Assembly (NCBI RefSeq): GCF_030295975.1
Contig: NZ_AP027364.1
Coordinates: forward strand, 3,968,001 to 4,032,000
DNA from: Thalassotalea atypica
GTDB lineage: Bacteria > Pseudomonadota > Gammaproteobacteria > Enterobacterales > Alteromonadaceae
Direction of reading: 5' to 3'
Length of the DNA: 64,000 nt
Both the position numbers and the translations under genes were made by a program. Below, piece after piece: positions 9,568 through 17,816 of this stretch. Below the pieces are notes generated by a model. That model searched no databases. It saw only the letters and a program-made list of their open reading frames with translations, and was not told the DNA's origin. Within the stretch, counting starts at the first letter, position 1. The number at the start of each line of letters is the position of its first letter.

Positions 9568-10692
9568 TTATTGTTTAAGTACCATAATCCAAGCACTTGC
9601 ATAATCAGACAAGTGCTTATTGGCTTGATGATAATCTTTCCATCCGTAATAACTATCAACCAGTAAGTCAAGTTGAAACAAGTTATCATCAAATGCACCG
9701 CCTTCATCAGCCAATATCGCCAGTCGGCTAACGTCTGCACCGTTAGTCTGATATTGAAGCAAGAATAGCTTACCTAGTCCGAGTTGTTTGATGTTACCAG
9801 CAACACTAACATGCGGCGCCAAGGCAATTTTTTCATCAATTTTTTGACCATAACCCATGATGCTAGGCACTTCAGCAAAATACCAATAACGCGCTTGTTC
9901 TCGCTTACCGATATGGTAGTCATAGGCGATACCATTATTACGATGTACATTGAAATAACGCGTTTGACCATTGACTTCAAGCACACCTGTTCCCTGTAAC
10001 AATACATCGTGCAATGCTTCTTCACTAATCCACACCAGTGGCTTTGCCAAGTTATTTTTTAACAGTGCGCCTTGTATCACCTGCTGTCTTGTATACCGAT
10101 ACCTAGTTAATGATGACTGGCGCTTGCTCGCTTCCTCAATAGAGACTCCTTGTTCATCAAACGGTAACGCATAAAGTGCTTGTGTGTACTTAGGCGTTTG
10201 CTGCTCACTTCCCTTTAACAGCTTTGTGTAATACTTTGTCAAAAATATTTGCTGCTCAGGAATATTACTCAGTAAGCGACGTTTGACTTGGTTGGTGCTC
10301 TTTTTCGCTACAGTATTCGCCTTTTCTTTATCAGGAAGCCAATGCACAAACTCAAAATTTTCCTTTAGAAATCGAGGGTCTGTTAATCGTGCAACGCGTC
10401 CCGTGACTAGATCTTCTTGAGCTGTCTTGCATATGAAAGCAAGGGTACGTTTAACACGTTCAAGGCTTATATTATTGTTAAGCATTTCCCCGCCATGCAC
10501 CGCGTAACGATCATTTTCATGGCGGTTAATATAGTCAAGCGTATTTCCCGCTACTTTACATAAAGCACCTGTATCAAAGGTTAAATTACCTGAAAATTCA
10601 GGTGGCAACACTTTGGTAAATTTTGGCTGGGCTATGCTTTGTGCGGTGAAGCTAATTGTTGCTAATAACAACAGCACTCTTATTGGTGTCAT
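9568..10692 (-). CDS. Secreted MltA-like (3D-domain) protein
   Basis: Protein of 374 aa with a signal peptide (first about 21 residues ending SIAQ). The C-terminal half resembles MltA lytic transglycosylases in order. LVWISEEALHDVLLQGTG corresponds to the MltA segment before its beta-barrel, NVHRNNGIAYD to the AGKNGxxY region, and ILADEGGAF followed by LDLLV to the DTGGAI..VDxF 3D motif with its aspartates. MltA cleaves the glycan strands of murein. The resemblance is distant and the N-terminal 130 residues are not recognised, so activity is uncertain. It stands alone, convergent with pglF. Confidence 0.55.
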   Translation of the reverse strand: MTPIRVLLLLATISFTAQSIAQPKFTKVLPPEFSGNLTFDTGALCKVAGNTLDYINRHENDRYAVHGGEMLNNNISLERVKRTLAFICKTAQEDLVTGRVARLTDPRFLKENFEFVHWLPDKEKANTVAKKSTNQVKRRLLSNIPEQQIFLTKYYTKLLKGSEQQTPKYTQALYALPFDEQGVSIEEASKRQSSLTRYRYTRQQVIQGALLKNNLAKPLVWISEEALHDVLLQGTGVLEVNGQTRYFNVHRNNGIAYDYHIGKREQARYWYFAEVPSIMGYGQKIDEKIALAPHVSVAGNIKQLGLGKLFLLQYQTNGADVSRLAILADEGGAFDDNLFQLDLLVDSYYGWKDYHQANKHLSDYASAWIMVLKQ

Positions 10693-10805
10693 ACGCGGAC
10701 CTTTTATTTGTTAATTACATTATGGAGGAATGTCCGAGGGATTAAGCCAATAATATCAAAAAAACCTTTATTCTATAATTGCTTAAGAAAAGAAAATTTC
10801 AGATT

Positions 10806-10833
10806 TTGACTTATACTTGAAATCATACATTAT
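10806..10833 (+). promoter_or_regulatory. Candidate sigma-70 promoter of the thioesterase gene
   Basis: TTGACT (10806-10811) and CATTAT (10828-10833) are separated by 16 bp, in front of the thioesterase gene. An AAGG ribosome binding site (10847-10850) lies 8 bp before its ATG. The -35 box is good and the -10 box is mediocre. Confidence 0.4.
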
Positions 10834-10858
10834 CTTTTAGTAAATAAAGGTTTTTTGA

Positions 10859-11338
10859 ATGCCACAAAATAATATTGTCGAGTTTCGTTTTTTAGCCGAG
10901 CCTACCGATGTCAATTTTGGCGGCAAAGTCCATGGCGGTATGGTGATGAAGTGGATTGACCAAGCGTCATACGCTTGTGCTGCCCAGTGGAGCAAACACT
11001 ACTGTGTCACGGTATCAGCCAATGCCATTCGATTCATTCGCCCCATTTTAGTGGGACAGCTTATTACAGTGGAAGCGCGCATTGTTCATACCGGTAAAAC
11101 AAGTATGCATATTTATGTTGTCGTTCGTGCTGTCGATCCTAAAGCTGAAAAGGCTGCTATTACAAACCGCTGCTTTATTACCTTTATGGCGGTTGATGAT
11201 GCTGGTTTTCCCGTATCTGTCCCTTCGTTTACCCCTGAAAATAAAGAAGATATCCAACTAGAACAAGTAGCGATACAAGGTAAAGAGTTTGCTCAACAAC
11301 TGGACAAAGATTTTGGAGAGAAGTTAGGGTGGAAATAG
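10859..11338 (+). CDS. Acyl-CoA thioesterase (hotdog fold, YciA/ACOT type)
   Basis: Hydrolyses acyl-CoA to free acid and CoA in the cytoplasm. The protein is 159 aa with the single-hotdog signature NFGGKVHGGMVMKWIDQ near residues 20-36; the Asp after the GGxxMKWI helix is the family's conserved catalytic residue. The strand segment FIRPILVGQLI also fits this family. It is a single-gene unit between two oppositely oriented genes, with no obvious tie to the flanking glycan genes. Substrate chain length cannot be told. Confidence 0.86.
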   Translation: MPQNNIVEFRFLAEPTDVNFGGKVHGGMVMKWIDQASYACAAQWSKHYCVTVSANAIRFIRPILVGQLITVEARIVHTGKTSMHIYVVVRAVDPKAEKAAITNRCFITFMAVDDAGFPVSVPSFTPENKEDIQLEQVAIQGKEFAQQLDKDFGEKLGWK

Positions 11339-11362
11339 GCGCTGGGGATATAAAATTTATTG

Positions 11363-11394
11363 GCCGCTCGGTTAGTTCTGATAGAAAGAGCGGC
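11363..11394. other. Hairpin between convergent thioesterase and OmpA-like genes
   Basis: GCCGCTC (11363-11369) pairs with GAGCGGC (11388-11394) over an 18-nt loop, just past the thioesterase stop. There is no real T-tract, so termination is uncertain. Confidence 0.3.
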
Positions 11395-11479
11395 ATTTGA
11401 GTACAGAAGTAGAACGGCTATTTAACCGTAAGTCACTCATAGGTTTTCTATCAAAAAACACATCGTTTGGACGTGCTAT

Positions 11480-11511
11480 CACCAGCTAACCTAATGTAAA
11501 ATTAGCTGGTG
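11480..11511. other. Perfect 10-bp hairpin after the OmpA-family gene
   Basis: CACCAGCTAA (11480-11489) and TTAGCTGGTG (11502-11511) form a perfect stem with a 12-nt loop, 21 bp beyond the stop of the OmpA-family gene. The lack of a T-run argues against an intrinsic terminator. It may be a 3'-end stabiliser or an operator. Confidence 0.35.
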
Positions 11512-11531
11512 GTGGTCTCTTATGTTACCTG

Positions 11532-12602
11532 TTAACGTTTAACAGGAACTCTCTTACTCACACTAATATTAGCCATCACTCTTCGATTTTGTGCATGCGC
11601 TGCTTGAGTATTTTCAGGATTGATCAATTGCTCCTCCCCATACCCTAAAACTGATAATTGCCCTGCTTTTACGCTATGAGTTGAAATTAAGCGCTTAACA
11701 ATAGCATTAGCACGTTTTAAAGATAGCGCCTTATTATACTCAGCGCTACCAAGGCTAGACGTATGCCCCTCAATGACTAAAGCAATATTTTTGTTGGCAT
11801 TTAAGAAGTCAGCCATTGCTGCGACTTCTGCATAAAACTCAGGTTTAATAATATCTTTGTCATGATCAAATTTGACCAATAATTCAATACTTGTTTTATC
11901 ATCCACAAATATTGTACAACCTGCGGCATCAACTTTATCCACCATCGGCGTACCGGGACATCGGTCTCGGTTGTCAACAACACCATCCTTGTCTGAGTCG
12001 CTCGCAGCGACAACTTTCTTATTCTGTTTTACACGGGCTGTTTGCTCATTGCTTCCAAAAAAGTGAATAAAGCCAACTTGAGTGGTTAATTCATCATAAC
12101 GTTCAGAAAATTGATAATTTGCTTTCGACTCGATATAAAACGCATTATTTTGCGAAAAATAGTGTCGATACCCCGCACCGAGATTACCGGAAATTTGTGA
12201 TTGACCAATATCTAAATTATTGACACCACCGATCACATAGAAATTTTTCTCTGTAGGAAAGAATAAAACATCCATTGCTAGTGTCGCGCCATCGGGTTCA
12301 TTAAATCCTTTATGGGCACTGTCTAAGTCAAATTGACCGTAGGAAAGCCTTAGCTCTGTTGAAGGGAGCCAACGATAGCCGATTTCGCCGCCAACGCCAT
12401 TACCTTGATCCATATATGAGCGGGGGTCTTCAGTCAACGTGCGCTCATTATCCGTTTGGATATTCATCAAATGAATACCACCAAAGTATTGGCCGACAAG
12501 GTCGGCCCCTAACGGTTGCTCTGCTGCACTTATGCTTAGGCTAGTTACAAGCAAAGATGATGAAAGTAACGCCGTTAGTCTATTTTTTTTTGTTATTCCC
12601 AT
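11532..12602 (-). CDS. OmpA/OprF-family outer membrane protein
   Basis: Protein of 356 aa with a signal peptide (ending near SISAAEQ) and an N-terminal eight-stranded barrel-like region (GEIGYRW, LRLSYGQFDL, GAGYRHYFS). A thrombospondin type 3/calcium-like linker follows (SDKDGVVDNRDRCPGTP), then a C-terminal OmpA peptidoglycan-binding domain with VIEGHTSSLGSAEYN and LSLKRANAI, ending in NRRVMANI. It likely tethers the outer membrane to murein. The ATG at 12602 was chosen because AAGGACC precedes it and a signal peptide follows directly; a longer frame starting at 12671 would begin inside a hairpin. Confidence 0.88.
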   Translation of the reverse strand: MGITKKNRLTALLSSSLLVTSLSISAAEQPLGADLVGQYFGGIHLMNIQTDNERTLTEDPRSYMDQGNGVGGEIGYRWLPSTELRLSYGQFDLDSAHKGFNEPDGATLAMDVLFFPTEKNFYVIGGVNNLDIGQSQISGNLGAGYRHYFSQNNAFYIESKANYQFSERYDELTTQVGFIHFFGSNEQTARVKQNKKVVAASDSDKDGVVDNRDRCPGTPMVDKVDAAGCTIFVDDKTSIELLVKFDHDKDIIKPEFYAEVAAMADFLNANKNIALVIEGHTSSLGSAEYNKALSLKRANAIVKRLISTHSVKAGQLSVLGYGEEQLINPENTQAAHAQNRRVMANISVSKRVPVKR

Positions 12603-12643
12603 GAATAAATGGTCCTTTATCCTTAATAATTTTATCGGTAACT

Positions 12644-12677
12644 GGCTGATTGAAAATAGGTCCTTTTTCAATCAGCC
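12644..12677 (-). promoter_or_regulatory. Perfect 13-bp hairpin in the OmpA-family 5' leader
   Basis: GGCTGATTGAAAA (12644-12656) and TTTTCAATCAGCC (12665-12677) form an uninterrupted 13-bp stem with an 8-nt loop, about 40 nt upstream of the ATG. No T-tract follows on either strand. The loop on the minus strand contains AGGACC, echoing the AAGGACC ribosome binding site downstream. It could protect the mRNA 5' end, as in enterobacterial ompA, or act as a regulator site. Confidence 0.5.
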
Positions 12678-12761
12678 ATTTTGAATTTTTGTTCTCTCTT
12701 AACTGTTTTCTAATAAAAACCAATTCTTTATATAATACGAAAGTGTTTCATATCTATATCT

Positions 12762-14150
12762 CTAATGATTGCCTTGTTTGCTTGTAAATGCATAACGGCT
12801 TTGCCAACCAAGCGTTAAGATTAAAACAAAATAGACGGCATTGGCCGGTGCTTGTAAATTAAAGTCCACCGTCATGTGAATTAACATACCGATGATTGCC
12901 ATCATGCAACCAAAAGCTGTCCCTTTCATTAATGTGTGCCTGCGGTGTCTAATCGCGTAAAAGCAATGCCATAAACTGCTCAGCACCATAACCGCCAATA
13001 CGACAACGGCAGGAATACCGTATTCAATGGTGAACTGTAGATAGTCATTATGAGCATGATCATAGAAATATGAGATCTCTTTGCTTTGCACCGAAGGAAA
13101 TATGGTGTAAAAACTTCCCGCCCCGCTACCAGTGACTGGGAACTTTTCGATGAGTGCTAACCCTTCAATATTTACTTCGTCTCTGGTTTCTTGGCTCAAA
13201 TTGGTCTGCTCTATCCTATCTTTAACTTTGTCGATACCAAACCACGCACCAAGAATAAAAGTATCAATAACAAGTAGGCTAACCAATAAATAAGTTAAAC
13301 CTTTACTCCGGTTTTTAAAATAAAAAAATGCGATAGAGCCTGTAAATGTCATAGAGATAAAAAAAGCGGCATTTCCCATTCTAGATTTCGACATAACCAA
13401 ACCAATTACCATAAGCGCTAGTGCGATTCGCAATACGGCTTTGCCTTGCAATAACGCGGCAACAGCTTGTCGAAGTTTGGCCTTATTATTTTCCACACGG
13501 TGTTTCGCAAGGTTGGCGACTAGTAAGCCAATTCCGATAGATAAAGACAATAAGAGAAAATTGGCGAAGTGATTTTTATAAATAAAACTCCCGGTTGCAA
13601 TAGCGCTATTGGAGGCTTGAACCACCCATGAAACAGCATTACCAGATTGAGCTTGCAATGTACCGTATACCGCTTGAAACATGCCTGAAAGCACCATGAC
13701 AACGAGGAGTGTTTTCATTCTTTTTTCTGATGTCACCAAAAAAAGGCATAAGAGCATCAGGCAAAAATAAGAGGCACTTTTAAGTAATTCAACGTAAGTT
13801 TCGCTAGCATCAACAGACAATGTTTGCAGGTGATCAGGAGAATAACTAAAAACATCCTTTAAATTGGGGCTAAGAAAAGCGAGCACACTTTGCGGTAATG
13901 GCAGTATTTGAAATAAGAGCCATAACAAAACAGAGACGTACATGATGAGTAAAGGAAGGTACTCTCTTATTTTCTTAGTAATATTTTTTCTCTGTTTGAT
14001 TGCTAAAAACATATGCAATGCTAGTAATGAAAAAGCAACAATTTCAATAATCGCCCATGCCCATGGACGATTGGAGCCAAGTGGAATAGGCACCCAGAAA
14101 ATCAGCAATAAAAAACAATAAAATTGTGCTCTGTCCAGTTTCTCTATCAT
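12762..14150 (-). CDS. O-antigen ligase family membrane protein (WaaL/Wzy_C type)
   Basis: Polytopic protein of 462 aa with about 12 hydrophobic segments. It carries the periplasmic-loop signature HAHNDYLQFTIEYGIP of the Wzy_C family, whose His and neighbouring Arg residues act in glycan transfer from undecaprenyl diphosphate. Members ligate or polymerise glycans. Lying between an OmpA-like gene and a small secreted protein gene, and outside the two glycosyltransferase clusters, it could be a ligase for lipid A-core, for a protein acceptor, or a polymerase; the sequence does not decide. Confidence 0.8.
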   Translation of the reverse strand: MIEKLDRAQFYCFLLLIFWVPIPLGSNRPWAWAIIEIVAFSLLALHMFLAIKQRKNITKKIREYLPLLIMYVSVLLWLLFQILPLPQSVLAFLSPNLKDVFSYSPDHLQTLSVDASETYVELLKSASYFCLMLLCLFLVTSEKRMKTLLVVMVLSGMFQAVYGTLQAQSGNAVSWVVQASNSAIATGSFIYKNHFANFLLLSLSIGIGLLVANLAKHRVENNKAKLRQAVAALLQGKAVLRIALALMVIGLVMSKSRMGNAAFFISMTFTGSIAFFYFKNRSKGLTYLLVSLLVIDTFILGAWFGIDKVKDRIEQTNLSQETRDEVNIEGLALIEKFPVTGSGAGSFYTIFPSVQSKEISYFYDHAHNDYLQFTIEYGIPAVVVLAVMVLSSLWHCFYAIRHRRHTLMKGTAFGCMMAIIGMLIHMTVDFNLQAPANAVYFVLILTLGWQSRYAFTSKQGNH

Positions 14151-14224
14151 TAGTATTAGCGTAGTAAGTTCATGACTATTGGTATTATTTAAATTTCATT
14201 ACATGTTAATTAATGCAGACATTA

Positions 14225-14248
14225 AAAAGACCCTAAAAAGGGCCTTTT
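14225..14248 (-). terminator. Rho-independent terminator
   Basis: Minus-strand stem AAAAGGCCCT / AGGGTCTTTT with one G-U pair and a TTTT loop, ending in a T-run. It follows the small secreted protein gene by about 20 bp and would separate it from the ligase-like gene. Confidence 0.75.
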
Positions 14249-14269
14249 CAAAAGTCTGAATATGTCATT

Positions 14270-14749
14270 CTAGTTATTTGATGCGGTATTGCCATCTGTT
14301 TCAGAGGCACCTGTGCCACCGTTTCGACCACCAATAATTGGCGGAGCTGTCGCTCCTGACGGGGGAACAATTGACAAATTACCTGCTGCTGTAGGCTCTG
14401 ATAGTGTAGCAGGATCGCCTCCGCCAGCAATGGCCGCAATTAAAATATCAGCTGGCTGCATTACCCCGGTTTCAGAGGCAAATTGCATTAAATTTTGATG
14501 TTGATCCGATGGCGTTAATGAAATCATCGTCTCAATAATTTGATCACCAAACGTTGGGCAACTAATGAGTAGATTTGATAATGTTGTAGCTATATCAGGT
14601 GATTGTGAATTAACTTCATTTGCTAAAACAGCTGCGAAATCATTACAATTGGCGCTCGCTGTACTTGACGTTGTCGCTTGCTCCGCAAACGCCGCCATAC
14701 TGGTACTACCTAAAATCAATGTAGTTAATACTACTTTCTTTATATCCAT
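14270..14749 (-). CDS. Small secreted protein of unknown function
   Basis: 159 aa with a clear signal peptide (positive start, then LTTLILGSTSMAAFAEQ). The mature part is helical, with two cysteines (SANCND and LLISCPTFG) that could form a disulfide. The last 55 residues are a Gly/Pro/Ser/Thr-rich, disordered-looking tail containing APPIIGGRNGGTG. I do not recognise the family. AGAG precedes the ATG at 14749. The gene is flanked by its own terminator and lies between lapD and the ligase-like gene, so a role in surface glycan or adhesion is only a guess from position. Confidence 0.7.
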   Translation of the reverse strand: MDIKKVVLTTLILGSTSMAAFAEQATTSSTASANCNDFAAVLANEVNSQSPDIATTLSNLLISCPTFGDQIIETMISLTPSDQHQNLMQFASETGVMQPADILIAAIAGGGDPATLSEPTAAGNLSIVPPSGATAPPIIGGRNGGTGASETDGNTASNN

Positions 14750-14878
14750 TTTTAACTCTCCAGTTTGGCTCTTTTTTCAAAGAACATATAGCCTAAATTC
14801 TAGGCAAAAACGCTTAAAATATCAACGACATTTTAGTGTCAACTTCCTTTACACTATTCACATGACGTATTATTCAGT

Positions 14879-16840
14879 TCAAAACCATGGAGTAGGTTTG
14901 GAAATGCCAAAACCCTGGAAATTATCAACAAAAAGCGATTTAAGGTGATCTTTTTGACTCTCTGTCTCAATTAACTCACCGATAACGCTAATATGTAAGC
15001 TGTGAGCTATATTAACTAACGATTGAACAAACAACTGGTTTTCAGATGATGTTTCAATTTGTTGGCTATAGCTACCATCAATTTTGACAAAATCAGGTTT
15101 GACTCGCATCAGTTGGGCGAATGAAGCCGTACTTAAGCCAAAGTGCTCTAACGTAATTCTACATCCTAATGATTTTAGTTTTTGGCATAAATTGAATACA
15201 TTTTCAGCGTACAAATTCAGGCTTTGCTCACTTATTTCGAAAGTGATAAATCGGGTTAAATGAGGGTACCTATTTAACTCATCAATAAGCCATACACAAA
15301 AACTTTTCGTTCGTATAGAACCAGAGCTTAAATTGATAGCAATATTTTCGGGCGCTTTAGTTAGGCATTCTAATGCTTTGCTGATGACTAGCTCATCAAA
15401 TTTAGCGGTCATATTGAGACGTTGTGCAACAGACATTAATTGCCCCATAGGTATTGGTGTATTGTCTTCAGCATGTTTAAAGCGGGCATAGAGCTCTTTG
15501 TATAAAGGAGTGTTATCTTTATCCATTACCGATTGAACAGCAAAGTCGACTTCTTTTTTAGCGAGTAACTTATCAAGTTGCTCTTTCCAAAGTGTATTGC
15601 CTTTGGGTAAAGGGATTTGATCGGTCACGCTCCAGCTATTTGAATCATGCCGAGCGTTGACTAACGCATTATCTGCGAAAGCCAAAATATCACTTAATGA
15701 CTCTTTAGCAGCAAAAGGTGTTATCCCAATATGGGCAAAACTTTTGGGTTGTAAAACCTTATCAATATCTTCATTTATTAAAGAAAGTGATTCATTAAAT
15801 TTTGCCATCAATTTATTAACAATGTCTTCACATCGTTGTTTGGTTTCTTCTTGTATGGTCACGGCAAAATCAGCGCCTGCAATTCTATATGCTTTGTGCG
15901 AATGGCTTTGCTCAATGTTATTGACTACAGAATTGATTATACTGGCCGCTTTGAGGACATAGTTATCCCCTGCCAAATAACCACTGGATTTATTGATATG
16001 ATCTAAACTAGAAAGCCTGATAATAAGCAAGTATCCCGAACTTTCGTGCTCTTGGTTATTTAATATTGAGTCAAACTGATTAATAAAAGAACGTCGATTT
16101 GGGAATTGAGTCAACTCATCCATAAACGCAAACTGCTGATATTTTTCTGTTTGCTGAGTCAGTTCTTTGAACATGTTTTGTAAGATACGCGACATACGAT
16201 TCATCGCATTAACAAACAAATTGAGCTCTACCGGCTTAGGAATATCATTAACTTGTACAAAATTTCCCTGGCAAATCTGATCCGCTTGAAGTGCCGCTCT
16301 TTTGATGGGCTGGGTAATCGTTTTGAGAACCAAATAAACTAACGTGCCGGCAACGATAAAAAGCCCGAATATCATCCAAAAACTGTTAGTAGCGCTATGC
16401 CAAAGCTTTAAATAACCAAAGCCAGGATGACTGGTTATCGCTAATGTTTTTGGCTTAACCCAACCATCGAACACTTCGGTTGACGCTTTAGGTGGGCTAA
16501 GTGGAAACAGGCGCACAAACCATAACGGCACACCGTCAATTTTTTTAGGGTTATGCTTTTCCAGCAGTACTTCTCCACTATTGCTGGTTAAAATGACATG
16601 TTGATAATAGCCATTATCAAAAATCGCATTGACCATTGCATCAACCGTAGGCAAATCTTCACTACTACTAATAAACGGCGTAATCGACAAGCCTAAAGAG
16701 GTTGCAGTGTCCTGAGCATGAGACTTCAGCTGCTTTTCAATAAAGTTGCTGGTGTTAACAACATTGATCCACACCGTGCCAATGAAGACGAGTGTAAGGA
16801 TTAGCATTAACCCCAAATAAAGTCGTTTAGATAAACTCAT
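14879..16840 (-). CDS. lapD: LapD-like c-di-GMP receptor (degenerate GGDEF-EAL)
   Basis: Inner-membrane receptor of 653 aa. TM1 (about 8-28) is followed by a periplasmic LapD/MoxY-type domain, TM2 (about 150-170), a HAMP region (TQPIKRAALQADQI), a GGDEF-like and an EAL-like domain. Both enzymatic domains are degenerate: AGADF stands where GGDEF should be, ELYAR replaces EALLR, EHFGLS replaces DDFGTG, and the late segment reads GELIE. This is the LapD pattern: c-di-GMP binding without turnover, sequestering LapG. It lies 26 bp downstream of lapG in the same operon. Confidence 0.88.
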   Translation of the reverse strand: MSLSKRLYLGLMLILTLVFIGTVWINVVNTSNFIEKQLKSHAQDTATSLGLSITPFISSSEDLPTVDAMVNAIFDNGYYQHVILTSNSGEVLLEKHNPKKIDGVPLWFVRLFPLSPPKASTEVFDGWVKPKTLAITSHPGFGYLKLWHSATNSFWMIFGLFIVAGTLVYLVLKTITQPIKRAALQADQICQGNFVQVNDIPKPVELNLFVNAMNRMSRILQNMFKELTQQTEKYQQFAFMDELTQFPNRRSFINQFDSILNNQEHESSGYLLIIRLSSLDHINKSSGYLAGDNYVLKAASIINSVVNNIEQSHSHKAYRIAGADFAVTIQEETKQRCEDIVNKLMAKFNESLSLINEDIDKVLQPKSFAHIGITPFAAKESLSDILAFADNALVNARHDSNSWSVTDQIPLPKGNTLWKEQLDKLLAKKEVDFAVQSVMDKDNTPLYKELYARFKHAEDNTPIPMGQLMSVAQRLNMTAKFDELVISKALECLTKAPENIAINLSSGSIRTKSFCVWLIDELNRYPHLTRFITFEISEQSLNLYAENVFNLCQKLKSLGCRITLEHFGLSTASFAQLMRVKPDFVKIDGSYSQQIETSSENQLFVQSLVNIAHSLHISVIGELIETESQKDHLKSLFVDNFQGFGISKPTPWF

Positions 16841-16866
16841 ATTTTTCTTCTTTTATCTGACATAAG

Positions 16867-17532
16867 TTATTGGCCATGTTCAATTCGAGTAATAATATCT
16901 TGCCATGAACTATGGCTTCCCTTTTCTTTAATTTTTCTACCACGCCCTTGGGCTTTTGCCGCCCACAAGCCATCAGCATTAAAACTGTATATTGGTTTTA
17001 GATCTTTACGGTAATTTGCGGGGAGGATTTTTTTGTTGATATTATCCAATACAAGCGGCATCGCATCAGGACTTTCAAAATAAGCTAATACCATATGAGA
17101 TTGGTTAATACGCAGTGCTCGAACATACATTAGGCGGAGCTTCTCGGCAGGCACCCCCAGTGCTCTTAATGTAAAATACTTTGCAATAGTGAAATCTTCA
17201 CAATCACCAGCATTGCGACCTAAAAATTCAACAGGGGTCGCCCAATAATCTTCTTGTTGCCATACACGCATGTCATCAACAAAGCGTACTCTGTTAAAAA
17301 AACGATTTACGCGGGTTAATTGCTCTTTTTCAGAATCACCGCCAGCATCTTTAACTAGTGCTTGCCAATCTTCAATGCGTTCTTTGGCATCTTCTCCATA
17401 ATCGGTTTCTACACGCTTTAATAACTCAACTGGAAACAAGTCGATAGGGATATCGGCATGTATGATTAACAACGGTATTATACTCAGCAGTACAATACAC
17501 TGTTTTAGCCATTTGAATGGGTGATAAATCAC
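16867..17532 (-). CDS. lapG: LapG-like periplasmic cysteine protease (BTLCP/DUF920)
   Basis: Calcium-dependent periplasmic protease that releases LapA-type adhesins by N-terminal cleavage. 221 aa with an N-terminal hydrophobic segment (about 10-27). The transglutaminase-like triad is visible: Cys in NAGDCEDF, His in INQSHMVLAY and Asp in LVLDNI. The conserved WQ and YWATPVEFL segments fit LapG. The start is GTG at 17532 with AGGAT upstream. It is the first gene of a lapG-lapD operon, divergent from the second polysaccharide locus. No LapA-like substrate or LapBCE secretion system is present in the window. Confidence 0.9.
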   Translation of the reverse strand: MIYHPFKWLKQCIVLLSIIPLLIIHADIPIDLFPVELLKRVETDYGEDAKERIEDWQALVKDAGGDSEKEQLTRVNRFFNRVRFVDDMRVWQQEDYWATPVEFLGRNAGDCEDFTIAKYFTLRALGVPAEKLRLMYVRALRINQSHMVLAYFESPDAMPLVLDNINKKILPANYRKDLKPIYSFNADGLWAAKAQGRGRKIKEKGSHSSWQDIITRIEHGQ

Positions 17533-17816
17533 AAATTGTTAATCCTGATCCCTATAAAGCTTATACAAGACAAATACCTTTTAATTACAACGTATTTGGT
17601 AAGATACAATGTTAAAATATAACTTCATGAATATATAGGCTTTTTAGTTAATTGTTTCACGTGTAATCATCTGGTAGATTATCAACTAATTGCGCCAAAA
17701 CAAATAACTATTTAAATTAGTCGTTGTACAACAAACGAATTCAGGGACATGAAATTTTGCTTATTAATGTTATGACAGGTTTAAGTAAACATGTATTGCT
17801 CAACAGAACTAAGTAA

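Noticed and set aside
17521-17532. 12-bp palindrome GTGATAAATCAC at the lapG start
   Set aside because: It overlaps the lapG start codon and first codons, is short, and lacks flanking conservation typical of a CRP or FNR site, so no operator is claimed.
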